From contig NZ_RFLV01000003.1 in the NCBI RefSeq assembly GCF_004920405.1, positions 310,001 to 374,000 on the forward strand: a stretch of 64,000 bases of DNA. The letters run 5' to 3'. Position 1 is the first letter of the stretch. The number at the start of each line of letters is the position of its first letter. Shown here piece by piece: positions 18,858 to 30,690 of the stretch. Source of the stretch: Pseudomonas leptonychotis (GTDB lineage Bacteria; Pseudomonadota; Gammaproteobacteria; Pseudomonadales; Pseudomonadaceae). The notes under the pieces were generated by a model. The model was not told where the DNA came from. It saw only the letters and a list, made by a program, of their open reading frames with translations, and did no database searches. The position numbers were made by a program, and so were the translations under genes.

Positions 18858-20456
18858 ATGCGTAAGAACGCCATCATCCAGGCTTTACTCGCCGCTGGGC
18901 TGATCGCCAGCACCCCGCTTGCCAGCGCCGCCGGCAACCTGGTGTTTTGCTCCGAAGGCAGCCCCGCTGGGTTCGACCCAGGCCTGTACACCACCGGCAC
19001 CGACTTCGATGCTGCTGCCGAAACCGTGTTTAACCGCTTGAGCCAATTCGAGCGCGGCGGTACCGCTGTAATCCCTGGCCTGGCCGAGAAGTGGGACATC
19101 AGCGAAGACGGTTTGAGCTACACCTTTCACTTACGCCCGAACGTGAAATTTCATACCACCGAGTACTTCACGCCGAGCCGCAGCTTTAACGCCGATGACG
19201 TGCTGTTCACCTTCCAGCGCATGCTCGACAAAGATCACCCCTTCCGCAAAGCCTACCCGTCGGAATTCCCCTATTTCACCGACATGGGTATGGACGCCAA
19301 CATCGCCAAGATCGAAAAACTCGACGACATGACCGTCAAGTTCAGCCTCAACGAAGTTGACGCCGCCTTTATCCAGAACCTGGCGATGAGCTTCGCCTCG
19401 ATCCAGTCCGCCGAATATGCCGATAGCCTGCTCAAGGCCGGCAAAGCCGCCGACATCAACCAGAAGCCGATTGGCACCGGCCCGTTCGTATTCAGCCGCT
19501 ACCAGAAAGATGCGGTGATTCGCTTCAAAGGCAACAAGGAGTATTGGCAGCCCGACGAGGTCAAGCTCGACAACCTGATTTTTGCCATCAACACCGACGC
19601 CTCAGTGCGCATGCAGAAACTCAAGGCCGGCGAATGCCAGGTCACCCTGTTCCCCCGCCCGGCGGATTTGGATGCACTGAAAAAAGACCCGAATCTGGAT
19701 ATGCCCGAGCAGGCCGGGTTCAACGTCGGCTATATCGCCTACAACGTCACCCACCCGCCCTTCGACAAACTCGAAGTGCGCCAGGCCATGGACATGGCGG
19801 TGAACAAGCAGGGCATCATCGATGCGGTGTACCAGAGCGCCGGTCAGCTGGCGGTCAATGGCATGCCACCTACTCAGTGGTCCTATGACGACAGCATCAA
19901 AGACCCCGCCTACAACCCGGAAAAAGCCAAGGAACTGCTCAAGGCCGCCGGCGTCAAGGAAGGCACCGAAATCACCCTGTGGGCCATGCCCGTGCAGCGC
20001 CCGTACAACCCCAACGCCAAGCTGATGGCCGAAATGCTGCAAAGCGACTGGGCCAAGGTCGGTATCAAGGCCAAGATCGTCAGCTACGAATGGGGCGAAT
20101 ACCTCAAGCGCGCCAAAGCCGGCGAGCATGACGCCATGCTGATCGGCTGGAGCGGCGATAACGGTGACCCGGACAACTGGCTGGGCACCCTGTACGGCTG
20201 CGACGCAGTAGACGGCAACAACTTCTCCAAGTGGTGTGATGCCGACTACGACAAGCTGGTAAAAGCCGCCAAGCGTGTGACTGACACTGCCGAACGCACC
20301 GAGCTGTATAAGCAAGCCCAGGTGATTCTCAAGCGTGAAGTACCGATCACCCCGATCGCCCACTCCACGGTTTACCAGCCGATGAGCAAGAAGGTCGTGG
20401 ACTTCAAGATCAGTCCGTTCGCGCTGAACTCCTTCTACGGCGTCGGCGTCAAGTAA
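18858..20456 (+). CDS. dppA: Dipeptide ABC transporter substrate-binding protein DppA
   Basis: This 532-residue protein has a signal peptide (about 1-22) and a family 5 solute-binding fold. It begins LVFCSEGSPAGFDPGL and contains DASVRMQKLKAGECQV, LWAMPVQRPYNPNAKLMAEM and WSGDNGDPDN, which align closely with E. coli DppA. It delivers dipeptides from the periplasm to DppBC. The ATG has GAGG seven bases upstream. Only one dppA-type gene is present; from memory, PAO1 has several at this locus. A 13-bp hairpin after the stop probably protects the dppA 3' end. Confidence 0.95.
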   Translation: MRKNAIIQALLAAGLIASTPLASAAGNLVFCSEGSPAGFDPGLYTTGTDFDAAAETVFNRLSQFERGGTAVIPGLAEKWDISEDGLSYTFHLRPNVKFHTTEYFTPSRSFNADDVLFTFQRMLDKDHPFRKAYPSEFPYFTDMGMDANIAKIEKLDDMTVKFSLNEVDAAFIQNLAMSFASIQSAEYADSLLKAGKAADINQKPIGTGPFVFSRYQKDAVIRFKGNKEYWQPDEVKLDNLIFAINTDASVRMQKLKAGECQVTLFPRPADLDALKKDPNLDMPEQAGFNVGYIAYNVTHPPFDKLEVRQAMDMAVNKQGIIDAVYQSAGQLAVNGMPPTQWSYDDSIKDPAYNPEKAKELLKAAGVKEGTEITLWAMPVQRPYNPNAKLMAEMLQSDWAKVGIKAKIVSYEWGEYLKRAKAGEHDAMLIGWSGDNGDPDNWLGTLYGCDAVDGNNFSKWCDADYDKLVKAAKRVTDTAERTELYKQAQVILKREVPITPIAHSTVYQPMSKKVVDFKISPFALNSFYGVGVK

Positions 20457-20474
20457 CAGCAGCCCTCAACCATG

Positions 20475-20505
20475 CTGGCGAGCGGTTTATCCAACCGCTC
20501 GCCAG
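20475..20505 (+). promoter_or_regulatory. 13-bp perfect hairpin in the dppA-dppB gap
   Basis: CTGGCGAGCGGTT (20475-20487) and AACCGCTCGCCAG (20493-20505) enclose the loop TATCC. No T run follows, so it is more likely an mRNA-stabilising or attenuating stem than a full terminator. Such stems often let binding proteins exceed the permeases in amount. The rest of the 285-base gap shows no convincing gene: the in-frame extension upstream of dppB is low complexity and unlike any permease. Confidence 0.7.
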
Positions 20506-20741
20506 CCGGGCAACGGCAGCCTACCCGGCCACCGCTTGCACGCTGCGTAAAACCCGAGGATTGCGTTAATGCCTGCACCTATCTGGCTACGTCCAACCGG
20601 CTGGCTCGCCGTTGCCTACCGCGTCCTACCTGCAAAGCGCACGCTCGCCTGGCACCCAGGTGCCGAGCCACACGCCGCCCTACAACAGCGCCAGGCCATG
20701 CAGCCCCGCGCACGCCTACCCTTGATGGAGCACTGACTCGC

Positions 20742-21752
20742 ATGCTGGCTTTTATTGCTCGCCGCCTGGGGCTGCTGATCCCCACCTTTTTCGGCGTCAC
20801 CCTGCTGACCTTCGCGCTGATTCGTATGATCCCCGGCGACCCCGTGGAAGTAATGATGGGCGAACGTCGCGTTGACCCGGTGATGCACGCCGAGGCCATG
20901 GAGCGCCTGGGCCTGAACAAACCGCTGTACGCACAATATTTCGACTACATCGGCCAGTTGGCTCAGGGCGACCTGGGTGAGTCGTTGCGCACCCGCGAAA
21001 GCGTATGGCGCGAATTCATCACCCTTTTTCCCGCCACCCTGGAATTGTCCTTGGCCGCCCTGCTGTTCGCCGGCACGCTCGGCCTGATCGCTGGCGTGAT
21101 AGCCGCCCTCAAACGCGGCTCCTTGTTCGATCATGGCGTGATGGGCATTTCACTGGCCGGCTACTCCATGCCGATTTTCTGGTGGGGCCTGTTGCTGATC
21201 ATGTTCTTCTCGGTGTGGTTGGGTTGGACGCCAGTGTCCGGGCGTATCGACCTGCTCTACGACATTCCACCCGTCACTGGGTTTATGTTGATCGACACCC
21301 TGCTGGCCGACGAACCCGGCGCGTTTACTGATGCGCTGCACCACCTGATTCTGCCGGCCATTGTGCTCGGTACCATTCCCTTGGCGGTGATTGCCCGCAT
21401 GACCCGCTCAGCCATGCTTGAAGTGCTGCGCGAAGACTATGTACGCACTGCCCGCGCCAAAGGCCTGTCGCCGGCGCGCGTGGTGTTCGTGCATGGCCTG
21501 CGCAATGCGCTGATTCCGGTACTCACGGTGTTCGGCCTGCAAATCGGCGCGCTGTTAGCCGGCGCGGTGCTGACTGAAACCATCTTCTCTTGGCCCGGTA
21601 TCGGCAAATGGCTGATCGAGTCGATCGGCGCGCGTGATTACCCGGTGGTGCAGAACGGCATTCTGCTGATCGCCTGCCTGGTGATCCTGGTCAACTTCGT
21701 CGTGGATATTCTCTACGGCCTGGCCAATCCCCGCATCCGCCATCAGCGCTAA
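20742..21752 (+). CDS. dppB: Dipeptide ABC transporter permease DppB
   Basis: This 336-residue inner-membrane permease starts FIARRLGLLIPTFFGVTLLTF, as DppB/OppB proteins do. It has six membrane segments and the EAA loop (EDYVRTARAKGLSPARVVF) that contacts the ATPases. The ATG at 20742 fits the family N-terminus and has GGAG 11 bases upstream. The open frame continues upstream to 20472, but that part is not conserved-looking. The stop codon abuts a 139-bp imperfect palindrome. Confidence 0.95.
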   Translation: MLAFIARRLGLLIPTFFGVTLLTFALIRMIPGDPVEVMMGERRVDPVMHAEAMERLGLNKPLYAQYFDYIGQLAQGDLGESLRTRESVWREFITLFPATLELSLAALLFAGTLGLIAGVIAALKRGSLFDHGVMGISLAGYSMPIFWWGLLLIMFFSVWLGWTPVSGRIDLLYDIPPVTGFMLIDTLLADEPGAFTDALHHLILPAIVLGTIPLAVIARMTRSAMLEVLREDYVRTARAKGLSPARVVFVHGLRNALIPVLTVFGLQIGALLAGAVLTETIFSWPGIGKWLIESIGARDYPVVQNGILLIACLVILVNFVVDILYGLANPRIRHQR

Positions 21753-21891
21753 GAACCTGCTCATGGCCTGCTGCGCGTCGGCGATACCGCGTCAAAACCA
21801 GCTTCGGAATGCTCATGTGCAACAGCACACTCCGCTTCCTCAGCTACTTTTTCCTTGTCTCGCGCTAGCTCGCGAGGCCATGCACAGGTTC
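21753..21891. repeat. 139-bp imperfect palindrome between dppB and dppC (MITE/REP-like)
   Basis: The ends GAACCTG-CT-CATGGCCT (21753-21769) and AGGCCATG-CA-CAGGTTC (21875-21891) pair in 15 of 17 positions. The centre is TGTGC-AACA-GCACA (21816-21829), so both share one symmetry axis near 21822. Shorter matched blocks (CCAGCT/AGCTAC, CGCG) lie between. The whole gap can therefore fold into one long hairpin. No reading frame is visible. It fills the space between two genes that are normally nearly adjacent, which suggests an inserted non-autonomous element or a structured RNA. Confidence 0.6.
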
Positions 21892-21904
21892 TACGGAGCC
21901 CACT

Positions 21905-22816
21905 ATGACCACTGAAACCCTAAACGCCGGCCTCGACCAATCGCTGCTCTACCCATCGCCACTCAAGGAGTTCTGGCAAGCCTTCGCTCACAACAAGGGC
22001 GCGGTTGCCGGGCTGTTGTTTATGATCGTGCTGGTGATCTGCGCGCTGTTCGCGCCGTGGATTGCGCCACACGACCCTAGCGAACAATTCCGCGACTTTA
22101 TGCTGACCCCGCCCGCCTGGCTGGAGGGTGGCCAGTTGCAGTTTTTACTGGGCACCGATGAAGTCGGCCGTGACCTGCTCTCGCGGCTGATCCACGGCGC
22201 ACGCCTGTCGCTGTTGATCGGCCTGGCCTCGGTACTGATGTCGCTGATACCCGGCATTTTTATGGGGCTGATTGCGGGGTTCTTTCCGCGCCTGCTGGGC
22301 CCGTCGATCATGCGCCTGATGGACATCATGCTGGCCCTGCCATCCTTGCTGCTGGCAGTGGCTATCGTCGCCATCCTCGGCCCAGGGCTGATCAACACCA
22401 TCTTCGCTATCGCCATCGTCTCACTGCCATCTTATGTGCGCCTAACCCGCGCGGCGGTCATGAGCGAACTGAACCGCGATTACGTCACGGCGGCACGCCT
22501 GGTTGGCGCCAGCCTGCCGCGACTGATGTTTATCACCGTGCTGCCCAACTGCATGGCGCCGCTGATCGTACAGGCCACCTTGAGTTTTTCCTCGGCGATT
22601 CTCGATGCCGCAGCCCTGGGTTTTCTCGGCCTTGGCGTACAACCGCCGACGCCTGAGTGGGGCACCATGCTGGCCTCGGCGCGCGACTATATCGAGCGCG
22701 CCTGGTGGGTGGTCAGCCTGCCGGGCCTGACCATTCTGCTCAGTGTGTTGGCAATCAATCTAATGGGCGACGGGCTGCGTGATGCACTCGACCCGAAACT
22801 CAAGAATGCGCAGTGA
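21905..22816 (+). CDS. dppC: Dipeptide ABC transporter permease DppC
   Basis: This 303-residue permease has an N-terminal OppC-type cytoplasmic helix ([19 protein letters not shown]), six membrane segments and the EAA loop ([20 protein letters not shown]). It pairs with DppB to form the membrane channel. The next gene, dppD, begins 10 bases after its stop. Confidence 0.95.
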   Translation: MTTETLNAGLDQSLLYPSPLKEFWQAFAHNKGAVAGLLFMIVLVICALFAPWIAPHDPSEQFRDFMLTPPAWLEGGQLQFLLGTDEVGRDLLSRLIHGARLSLLIGLASVLMSLIPGIFMGLIAGFFPRLLGPSIMRLMDIMLALPSLLLAVAIVAILGPGLINTIFAIAIVSLPSYVRLTRAAVMSELNRDYVTAARLVGASLPRLMFITVLPNCMAPLIVQATLSFSSAILDAAALGFLGLGVQPPTPEWGTMLASARDYIERAWWVVSLPGLTILLSVLAINLMGDGLRDALDPKLKNAQ

Positions 22817-22826
22817 GGAACCCTGC

Positions 22827-23801
22827 ATGAGCCTATTGGATATCAAAAACCTCAGCGTGCGCTTCGGCGACGCCACTGCCGTACCCGTGGTCGACGGCCT
22901 CGATTTGCGCATCGAAAAGGGCGAAGTGCTGGCGATTGTCGGCGAGTCCGGTTCTGGCAAGTCGGTGACCATGATGGCGCTGATGGGCCTGATTGATGCC
23001 CCCGGCATCGTCACGGCCGACAGCCTGCAATTCGACGGCACCGACATGCTGCGCCTCAAGGGCCGCCAACGTCGGCACATTGTCGGCAAGGACCTGTCGA
23101 TGATCTTTCAGGACCCGATGACCGCGCTCAACCCCAGTTTTACCGTGGGCTTCCAGATCGAAGAAGTATTGCGCCAGCACCTGGGCCTCAAGGGCCAGGC
23201 CGCCCGCGAGCGTGCGCTGCAGCTGCTCGATCGAGTAGAAATCCCCGCCGCCGCCAGCCGACTCAATGCCTATCCGCATCAACTGTCCGGCGGCATGAGC
23301 CAACGGGTGGCGATTGCCATGGCGATTGCCGCCGAACCCAAGCTGCTGATCGCCGACGAACCGACCACCGCGCTGGATGTGACCATTCAGGCGCAGATCA
23401 TGGAGCTGCTGGTGAGCCTGCAGCGCGAACAGAACATGGGCCTGGTACTGATTACCCATGACCTGGCCGTGGTGGCTGAAACGGCGCAGCGGGTTTGCGT
23501 GATGTATGCAGGGCAGGCCGTGGAGATTGGTCACGTGCCGCAGCTGTTCAATGCCCCAGCTCACCCCTATACCGAGGCGCTGCTCAAGGCGATTCCCGAA
23601 CACAGCCAGGGTCAACGCCGATTGACCACCCTGCCCGGCATTGTCCCTGGGCGCTATGACCGCCCGGCAGGCTGCCTGCTATCCCCACGCTGCCCTTACG
23701 CCCAGCCCCATTGCAGTGAACAACGGCCAACCCTGGATGCCCATGAGCGCGGCGCAGTACGCTGCTTCTATCCGCTCAATCTGACTGCGGAGGTGGCTTA
23801 A
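22827..23801 (+). CDS. dppD: Dipeptide ABC transporter ATPase DppD
   Basis: This 324-residue ATPase has Walker A GESGSGKS, signature LSGGMSQR and Walker [13 protein letters not shown]. Its C-terminal oligopeptide-type extension has four cysteines ([14 protein letters not shown] and a later C) that can bind an iron-sulfur cluster in DppD/OppD proteins. The ATG at 22827 follows GAGGAA; an in-frame ATG at 22779 lies inside dppC and is not used. The stop overlaps the dppF start as TAATG. Confidence 0.95.
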   Translation: MSLLDIKNLSVRFGDATAVPVVDGLDLRIEKGEVLAIVGESGSGKSVTMMALMGLIDAPGIVTADSLQFDGTDMLRLKGRQRRHIVGKDLSMIFQDPMTALNPSFTVGFQIEEVLRQHLGLKGQAARERALQLLDRVEIPAAASRLNAYPHQLSGGMSQRVAIAMAIAAEPKLLIADEPTTALDVTIQAQIMELLVSLQREQNMGLVLITHDLAVVAETAQRVCVMYAGQAVEIGHVPQLFNAPAHPYTEALLKAIPEHSQGQRRLTTLPGIVPGRYDRPAGCLLSPRCPYAQPHCSEQRPTLDAHERGAVRCFYPLNLTAEVA

Positions 23802-24772
23802 TGAGCACTGTTCTAACTGCACGCGACCTGACCCGTCACTACGACATCTCCCGCGGTTTGTTCCAACCCAATGCCCAGGTTCAGGCCCTCAATGGCGTCT
23901 CCTTCGAGCTGCAGGCGGGCAAGACATTGGCCGTGGTCGGTGAGTCCGGCTGCGGTAAATCCACCCTGGCCCGCGCGCTGACGTTAATCGAGGAGCCCAG
24001 CTCCGGCTCGCTGCAGATCGCCGGGCAGGAAGTAACCGGCGCCAACAAGGCCGAGCGCAAACAGCTGCGCCGCGACGTGCAGATGGTCTTCCAGAACCCC
24101 TACGCCTCACTCAACCCGCGGCAGAAAATCGGTGACCAGCTGGGCGAACCGCTGCTGATCAATACCGAGCTGTCGCGCACCGAGCGCCGTGAACGTGTAC
24201 AGGCGATGATGCAACAGGTCGGCCTGCGCCCCGAACACTACCAGCGCTATCCGCATATGTTCTCCGGCGGCCAGCGTCAGCGTATTGCTCTGGCGCGGGC
24301 GATGATGTTGCAGCCCAAGGTGCTGGTGGCGGACGAGCCGACCTCGGCGCTGGACGTGTCGATCCAGGCCCAGGTGCTTAACCTGTTTATGGACCTGCAG
24401 GAGGAGTTCAACACCGGTTACGTCTTTATCTCGCACAACCTCTCGGTGGTGCGACACGTTGCCGACGATGTGCTGGTGATGTACCTCGGCCGCCCGGTGG
24501 AAATGGGCCCCAGCGAGCAGATTTACCAGCGCCCACTGCACCCTTACACCCAGGCACTGCTGTCGGCGACGCCAACTATTCATCCTGATCCGAGCAAACC
24601 CAAGATCAAGATCAGTGGCGAGCTACCCAACCCGCTGTCACCGCCCAGCGGTTGCGCGTTCCACCAGCGCTGCCCGCATGCCAGCGAGCGCTGTCAGGTC
24701 GAACAACCTGCGTTGCGTCTGCTCGATGCACGACAGGTGGCGTGCCACCATGCGGAGTTGATCAATAGCTAG
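23801..24772 (+). CDS. dppF: Dipeptide ABC transporter ATPase DppF
   Basis: This 323-residue second ATPase of the importer has Walker A GESGCGKS, signature FSGGQRQR, Walker B VLVADEPTSALD and the C-terminal oligo_HPY segment (PPSGCAFHQRCPHASERC). It is translationally coupled to dppD by a TAATG overlap and ends the dpp operon. The next gene converges 18 bases later. This gap is also where two blocks that I remember as distant in PAO1 are joined. Confidence 0.95.
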   Translation: MSTVLTARDLTRHYDISRGLFQPNAQVQALNGVSFELQAGKTLAVVGESGCGKSTLARALTLIEEPSSGSLQIAGQEVTGANKAERKQLRRDVQMVFQNPYASLNPRQKIGDQLGEPLLINTELSRTERRERVQAMMQQVGLRPEHYQRYPHMFSGGQRQRIALARAMMLQPKVLVADEPTSALDVSIQAQVLNLFMDLQEEFNTGYVFISHNLSVVRHVADDVLVMYLGRPVEMGPSEQIYQRPLHPYTQALLSATPTIHPDPSKPKIKISGELPNPLSPPSGCAFHQRCPHASERCQVEQPALRLLDARQVACHHAELINS

Positions 24773-24790
24773 TGTTAAAAACCGGGGTTG

Positions 24791-25567
24791 TTACTGCTCA
24801 GCGGGGCCCCGGTAGAACAACCGATACGCCAACAAGCCGATGGCCTCGTTAAGCAGCAGACCGTTTTGCCACACCGCCTTGCTTTCCGGTAACCAACCGC
24901 CAGCAGGGCGGCCATTAGGCGTACCGAGAAAGCCCATCGGCGCACTGACTACCTGCAACCCGGCCTGCTCGAAACTCCAGCGTGACCTGGGCATATGCCA
25001 GGCCTGGGTGACCAACACCACGCGGGTAACCCCCGCCTGCTTCAGCAACTCAGCGCTGTGGGTCGCATTCTCCCACGTGGTGCGGCTCACGCCCTCCTGC
25101 CACCGCACCGGCAAGTTGTAATCGCGCGCCAGCACGTCAGCCATCAATGCCGCCTCACTGGGCGGGACACCATAGTGCAACCCGCCACTGGTTAGCAGCG
25201 GCAAACCCGAGGCTTTGGCCAGGCGCGCAGCGAAACGCACCCGCTCCAACGCCATCAGGCTGGGTTGATCAGCGCCCCAGCCGGGATCATCCAGCTCACG
25301 CCCACCACCCAGCACCACAATCACATCGACCTGTTGATTCAAATCGAGCCACTGCGTTTCTTTTAGCGCCGGCTCAGTTTCCAGTAGCTGCGCCGAATGC
25401 TCGACCACCACCGGCAGGCTAAACAGCCACATACCTCCTAACCCAACAACCATGCAGCCTGCCGCCAATCGCGGGAAACGCCGTCGTAGCCACCAGGCGG
25501 CCAACAGCAAAAGCAGGAACAAGCCTGGCGGCAGGAAAAACTGTTTAAGAATGTAGCGAAGCGGCAT
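24791..25567 (-). CDS. YdcF/ElyC-family (DUF218) envelope protein
   Basis: This 258-residue protein has two N-terminal membrane segments (about 8-26 and 36-56) and a periplasmic DUF218 domain. The domain carries VIVVLGGGRELD, LLTSGG and LVTQAWHMPRS. The E. coli relative ElyC affects peptidoglycan assembly and undecaprenyl-phosphate use; SanA and YdcF are other relatives. The exact role here is inferred. It lies 26 bases downstream of the zinc-ribbon gene on the same strand, so the two probably form an operon. Confidence 0.85.
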   Translation of the reverse strand: MPLRYILKQFFLPPGLFLLLLLAAWWLRRRFPRLAAGCMVVGLGGMWLFSLPVVVEHSAQLLETEPALKETQWLDLNQQVDVIVVLGGGRELDDPGWGADQPSLMALERVRFAARLAKASGLPLLTSGGLHYGVPPSEAALMADVLARDYNLPVRWQEGVSRTTWENATHSAELLKQAGVTRVVLVTQAWHMPRSRWSFEQAGLQVVSAPMGFLGTPNGRPAGGWLPESKAVWQNGLLLNEAIGLLAYRLFYRGPAEQ

Positions 25568-25593
25568 TGGGCACCTCCATGGGTGCGCGCAGC

Positions 25594-26037
25594 CTATCGG
25601 TGATTACTGGCCCGAAACAACTGTGAACCACAGGCCTTACACGCCTGCACACCATTACCCGGCTGCCAACCGGCCAGGGTTCCGCACAGCGCGCAACACA
25701 GCTGTAGGCGCCGCTTAAGCAAGGGCTTTATCTTGCCGGGCAGTGCAGCCGTGGCCTTGCGCCCGGTGCGGCCAACCTTGCGTGAACTTGGCAGTTGCTC
25801 GATCTGCGCCATTTCCTGAGCCGCCGCGTGCCAGCCGCGCAGCCAGTCCAGGTCCCGATCAAGGTAGGCGCGAATCAGCTCCATTTCTGCCGCCGTCAAG
25901 CCGCGCAACTCCAACTCCAGCGGCGGTTGCGTGGACAGCACGCTCAAACTGTCCGCCTCATCCAACGCCATGGCAAGACGCTGCAGCAGCCGTTCATACA
26001 GGCCTGCGCCGGGAACGCCACGCCTTAATTCTGCCAT
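25594..26037 (-). CDS. Zinc-ribbon protein (DUF1451, YbeL-like)
   Basis: This 147-residue cytoplasmic protein has a helical N-terminal region and a C-terminal zinc ribbon made of two CxxC knuckles (CALCG and CKACG). It resembles E. coli YbeL, whose gene also lies in the leuS neighbourhood; its function is unknown. GAGGTGA just upstream of the ATG supports the start. It diverges from leuS over 200 bases, and a GGAGCACG-TCG-CGTGCTCC hairpin sits at 26053-26071 in its leader. Confidence 0.8.
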   Translation of the reverse strand: MAELRRGVPGAGLYERLLQRLAMALDEADSLSVLSTQPPLELELRGLTAAEMELIRAYLDRDLDWLRGWHAAAQEMAQIEQLPSSRKVGRTGRKATAALPGKIKPLLKRRLQLCCALCGTLAGWQPGNGVQACKACGSQLFRASNHR

Positions 26038-26157
26038 CCATCACCTCGCAACGGAGCACGTCGCGTGCTCCATATAATCAGCTTAGCGTTCGCTTTTTCA
26101 GCAGCCGGATGCCGCGACAAACGGCGAACCTCGGCTGCAGCCAGTCAAAGCCGGCGC

Positions 26158-28850
<2,693 letters not shown>

Positions 28851-28907
28851 TTAAGCTCGGCGCAGCCGCTAAGCGGCGCGCCGCACGATACGCCAAGGGG
28901 ATAAAAG

Positions 28908-29519
28908 ATGATCAAACGGAATCTGTTGGTAATGGGCCTGGCCACCCTGCTCAGCGCATGTGGCTTCCAGCTGCGCGGCACCGGTGACGTTCAGTTCGCC
29001 CTCAAAGAGCTCGACGTCAGCGCGCGCAATGCCTACGGCGAAACCGTGAAGGACGTGCGTGAAGTGCTGGAGACCAACGGCGTACGGGTCTACCCGGGTG
29101 CGCCGTATAGCCTGGTTCTGAGCAACGAACAGGAAGACCGTCGCGCGGCCAGCTTCACCAGCTCCGCCCGCACGGCCGAGTACGAACTGAACAAAACCCT
29201 CGAGTACGAAATTCGCGGCAGCAAAAACTTGCTGTTGCTCAGCGATAAACTGGAAGCACAGAGCTTCTACGCACAGGACGGCAACAACCTGATCGGCAAT
29301 GACCAGGAAGCTGAGCAAACTCGCAAGGAAATGAACCGCGAACTGATCCAGCAGCTGGTACTGCGCCTGCAGCAGATCACTCCGCAGCAGCTCGACCAGC
29401 TGCAGCAAACTGCAGAAGCCAAGGCGCAGGCCGAAGCCGATGCCCTGGAAGCGGCTCGCCAGCAACAGGCGGCTCAACCGCAACAGTCACCGATTCAGCT
29501 GCCAATCCCTGCCCAGTAA
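28908..29519 (+). CDS. lptE: LPS-assembly lipoprotein LptE
   Basis: This 203-residue outer-membrane lipoprotein has lipobox LLSAC at about 13-17, followed by the family's GFQLRGTG. LptE plugs the LptD barrel and helps insert lipopolysaccharide in the outer leaflet. A Gln/Ala-rich C-terminal tail (about 150-203) is longer and lower in complexity than the conserved core. It lies 57 bases after leuS and 56 before holA. The second gap has a GGGCCGC-GCAA-GCGGCCC hairpin (29527-29544) with a GNRA loop. Confidence 0.95.
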   Translation: MIKRNLLVMGLATLLSACGFQLRGTGDVQFALKELDVSARNAYGETVKDVREVLETNGVRVYPGAPYSLVLSNEQEDRRAASFTSSARTAEYELNKTLEYEIRGSKNLLLLSDKLEAQSFYAQDGNNLIGNDQEAEQTRKEMNRELIQQLVLRLQQITPQQLDQLQQTAEAKAQAEADALEAARQQQAAQPQQSPIQLPIPAQ

Positions 29520-29575
29520 GGCTGCCGGGCCGCGCAAGCGGCCCCGCTTCGCACCGCGATGAAACTCAACCAGCC

Positions 29576-30607
29576 ATGAAACTCAACGGGGCACAACTCG
29601 GCAAGCACCTGCAGGGCAACCTGAGCCCGGTGTATGTGGTCAGCGGCGATGAACCGCTGCTCTGCCAGGAAGCGGCTGACGCCATCCGTGCCGCCACCCG
29701 CCAGCAAGGCTTTAGCGAGCGCCAGGTATTCAACGCCGACAATAACTTCGACTGGGGCAACCTGCTACAAGCCGGCGCCAGCCTGTCGCTGTTTGCCGAT
29801 AAGCGCTTATTGGAGTTACGCGTGCCCAACGGCAAGCCTAGCGACAAGGGCGCAGCCCTCCTCGAATACCTGGCACGCCCTGCCGAAGACACCGTACTGT
29901 TGGTCAGCCTGCCAAAGCTCGATGGCAGCGCACAGAAGAGCAAATGGGGTAAGGCGCTGATCGAAGGCGCACAGACTCAATTCGTGCAGATCTGGCCGGT
30001 TGATGCCCACCAGCTACCGCAATGGATTCGCCAGCGCCTGGCGCAGTCCGGCCTTAGCGCCAGCGCCGAAGCGGTAGACATGATTGCCATACGCGTTGAA
30101 GGCAACCTGCTCGCCGCCGCCCAGGAAATCGAAAAACTTAAACTGTTGGCCGAAGGCACACAGATCGATGTCGACACCGTGCACGCCTCGGTGGCAGATA
30201 GTGCGCGCTTTGATGTGTTCGGCCTAATCGACGCGGCCCTCAATGGTGAAGCCGCGCATGCCTTGCGCATCCTCGAAGGCCTGCGCGGCGAAGGGGTGGA
30301 GCCGCCGGTAATCCTTTGGGCGCTGGCGCGGGAAATCCGTCTACTGGCCACCCTCGCCCAGCAACATGCCCAAGGCATGCCGCTGGATAAAGCGTTTAGC
30401 TCAGCCCGCCCCCCAGTCTGGGACAAACGCCGCCCTTTGGTCAGCAAAGCCCTGCAACGCCTAACTGCCGCACGCTGGGCTGCTCTCCTGCAAGACGCCC
30501 AACAGATTGACGCCCAGATCAAGGGCCAAGCGGCAGGCAACCCATGGAGCGGCCTGAGCTTACTGACCCTGAGCGTCTGCGGCCAACGCCTTGGGCTAAG
30601 CCACTAG
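29576..30607 (+). CDS. holA: DNA polymerase III delta subunit
   Basis: This 343-residue clamp-loader subunit opens the beta ring. The N-terminal region (VYVVSGDEPLLCQEAADAIR) and the C-terminal PPVWDKRRPLVSKALQRL match HolA, and the length is normal. It follows lptE as in other gammaproteobacteria and precedes arfA by 83 bases. Confidence 0.95.
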   Translation: MKLNGAQLGKHLQGNLSPVYVVSGDEPLLCQEAADAIRAATRQQGFSERQVFNADNNFDWGNLLQAGASLSLFADKRLLELRVPNGKPSDKGAALLEYLARPAEDTVLLVSLPKLDGSAQKSKWGKALIEGAQTQFVQIWPVDAHQLPQWIRQRLAQSGLSASAEAVDMIAIRVEGNLLAAAQEIEKLKLLAEGTQIDVDTVHASVADSARFDVFGLIDAALNGEAAHALRILEGLRGEGVEPPVILWALAREIRLLATLAQQHAQGMPLDKAFSSARPPVWDKRRPLVSKALQRLTAARWAALLQDAQQIDAQIKGQAAGNPWSGLSLLTLSVCGQRLGLSH

Positions 30608-30690
30608 CGTTCGACCTCTGGACATTCAGCAAGCAGCGGATCATGCTTCAGCCGCCTGCAAAGGTGCAGACCATTTCCTGAGGACACGCC

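Noticed and set aside
20472..20741. 90-codon in-frame extension upstream of dppB
   Set aside because: Pro/Arg/Ala-rich, includes the hairpin arms and does not resemble any permease N-terminus; the ATG at 20742 fits the family.
21753..21904. tRNA or riboswitch in the dppB-dppC gap
   Set aside because: No cloverleaf, TPsiC arm or known riboswitch core; the symmetry fits a palindromic element better.
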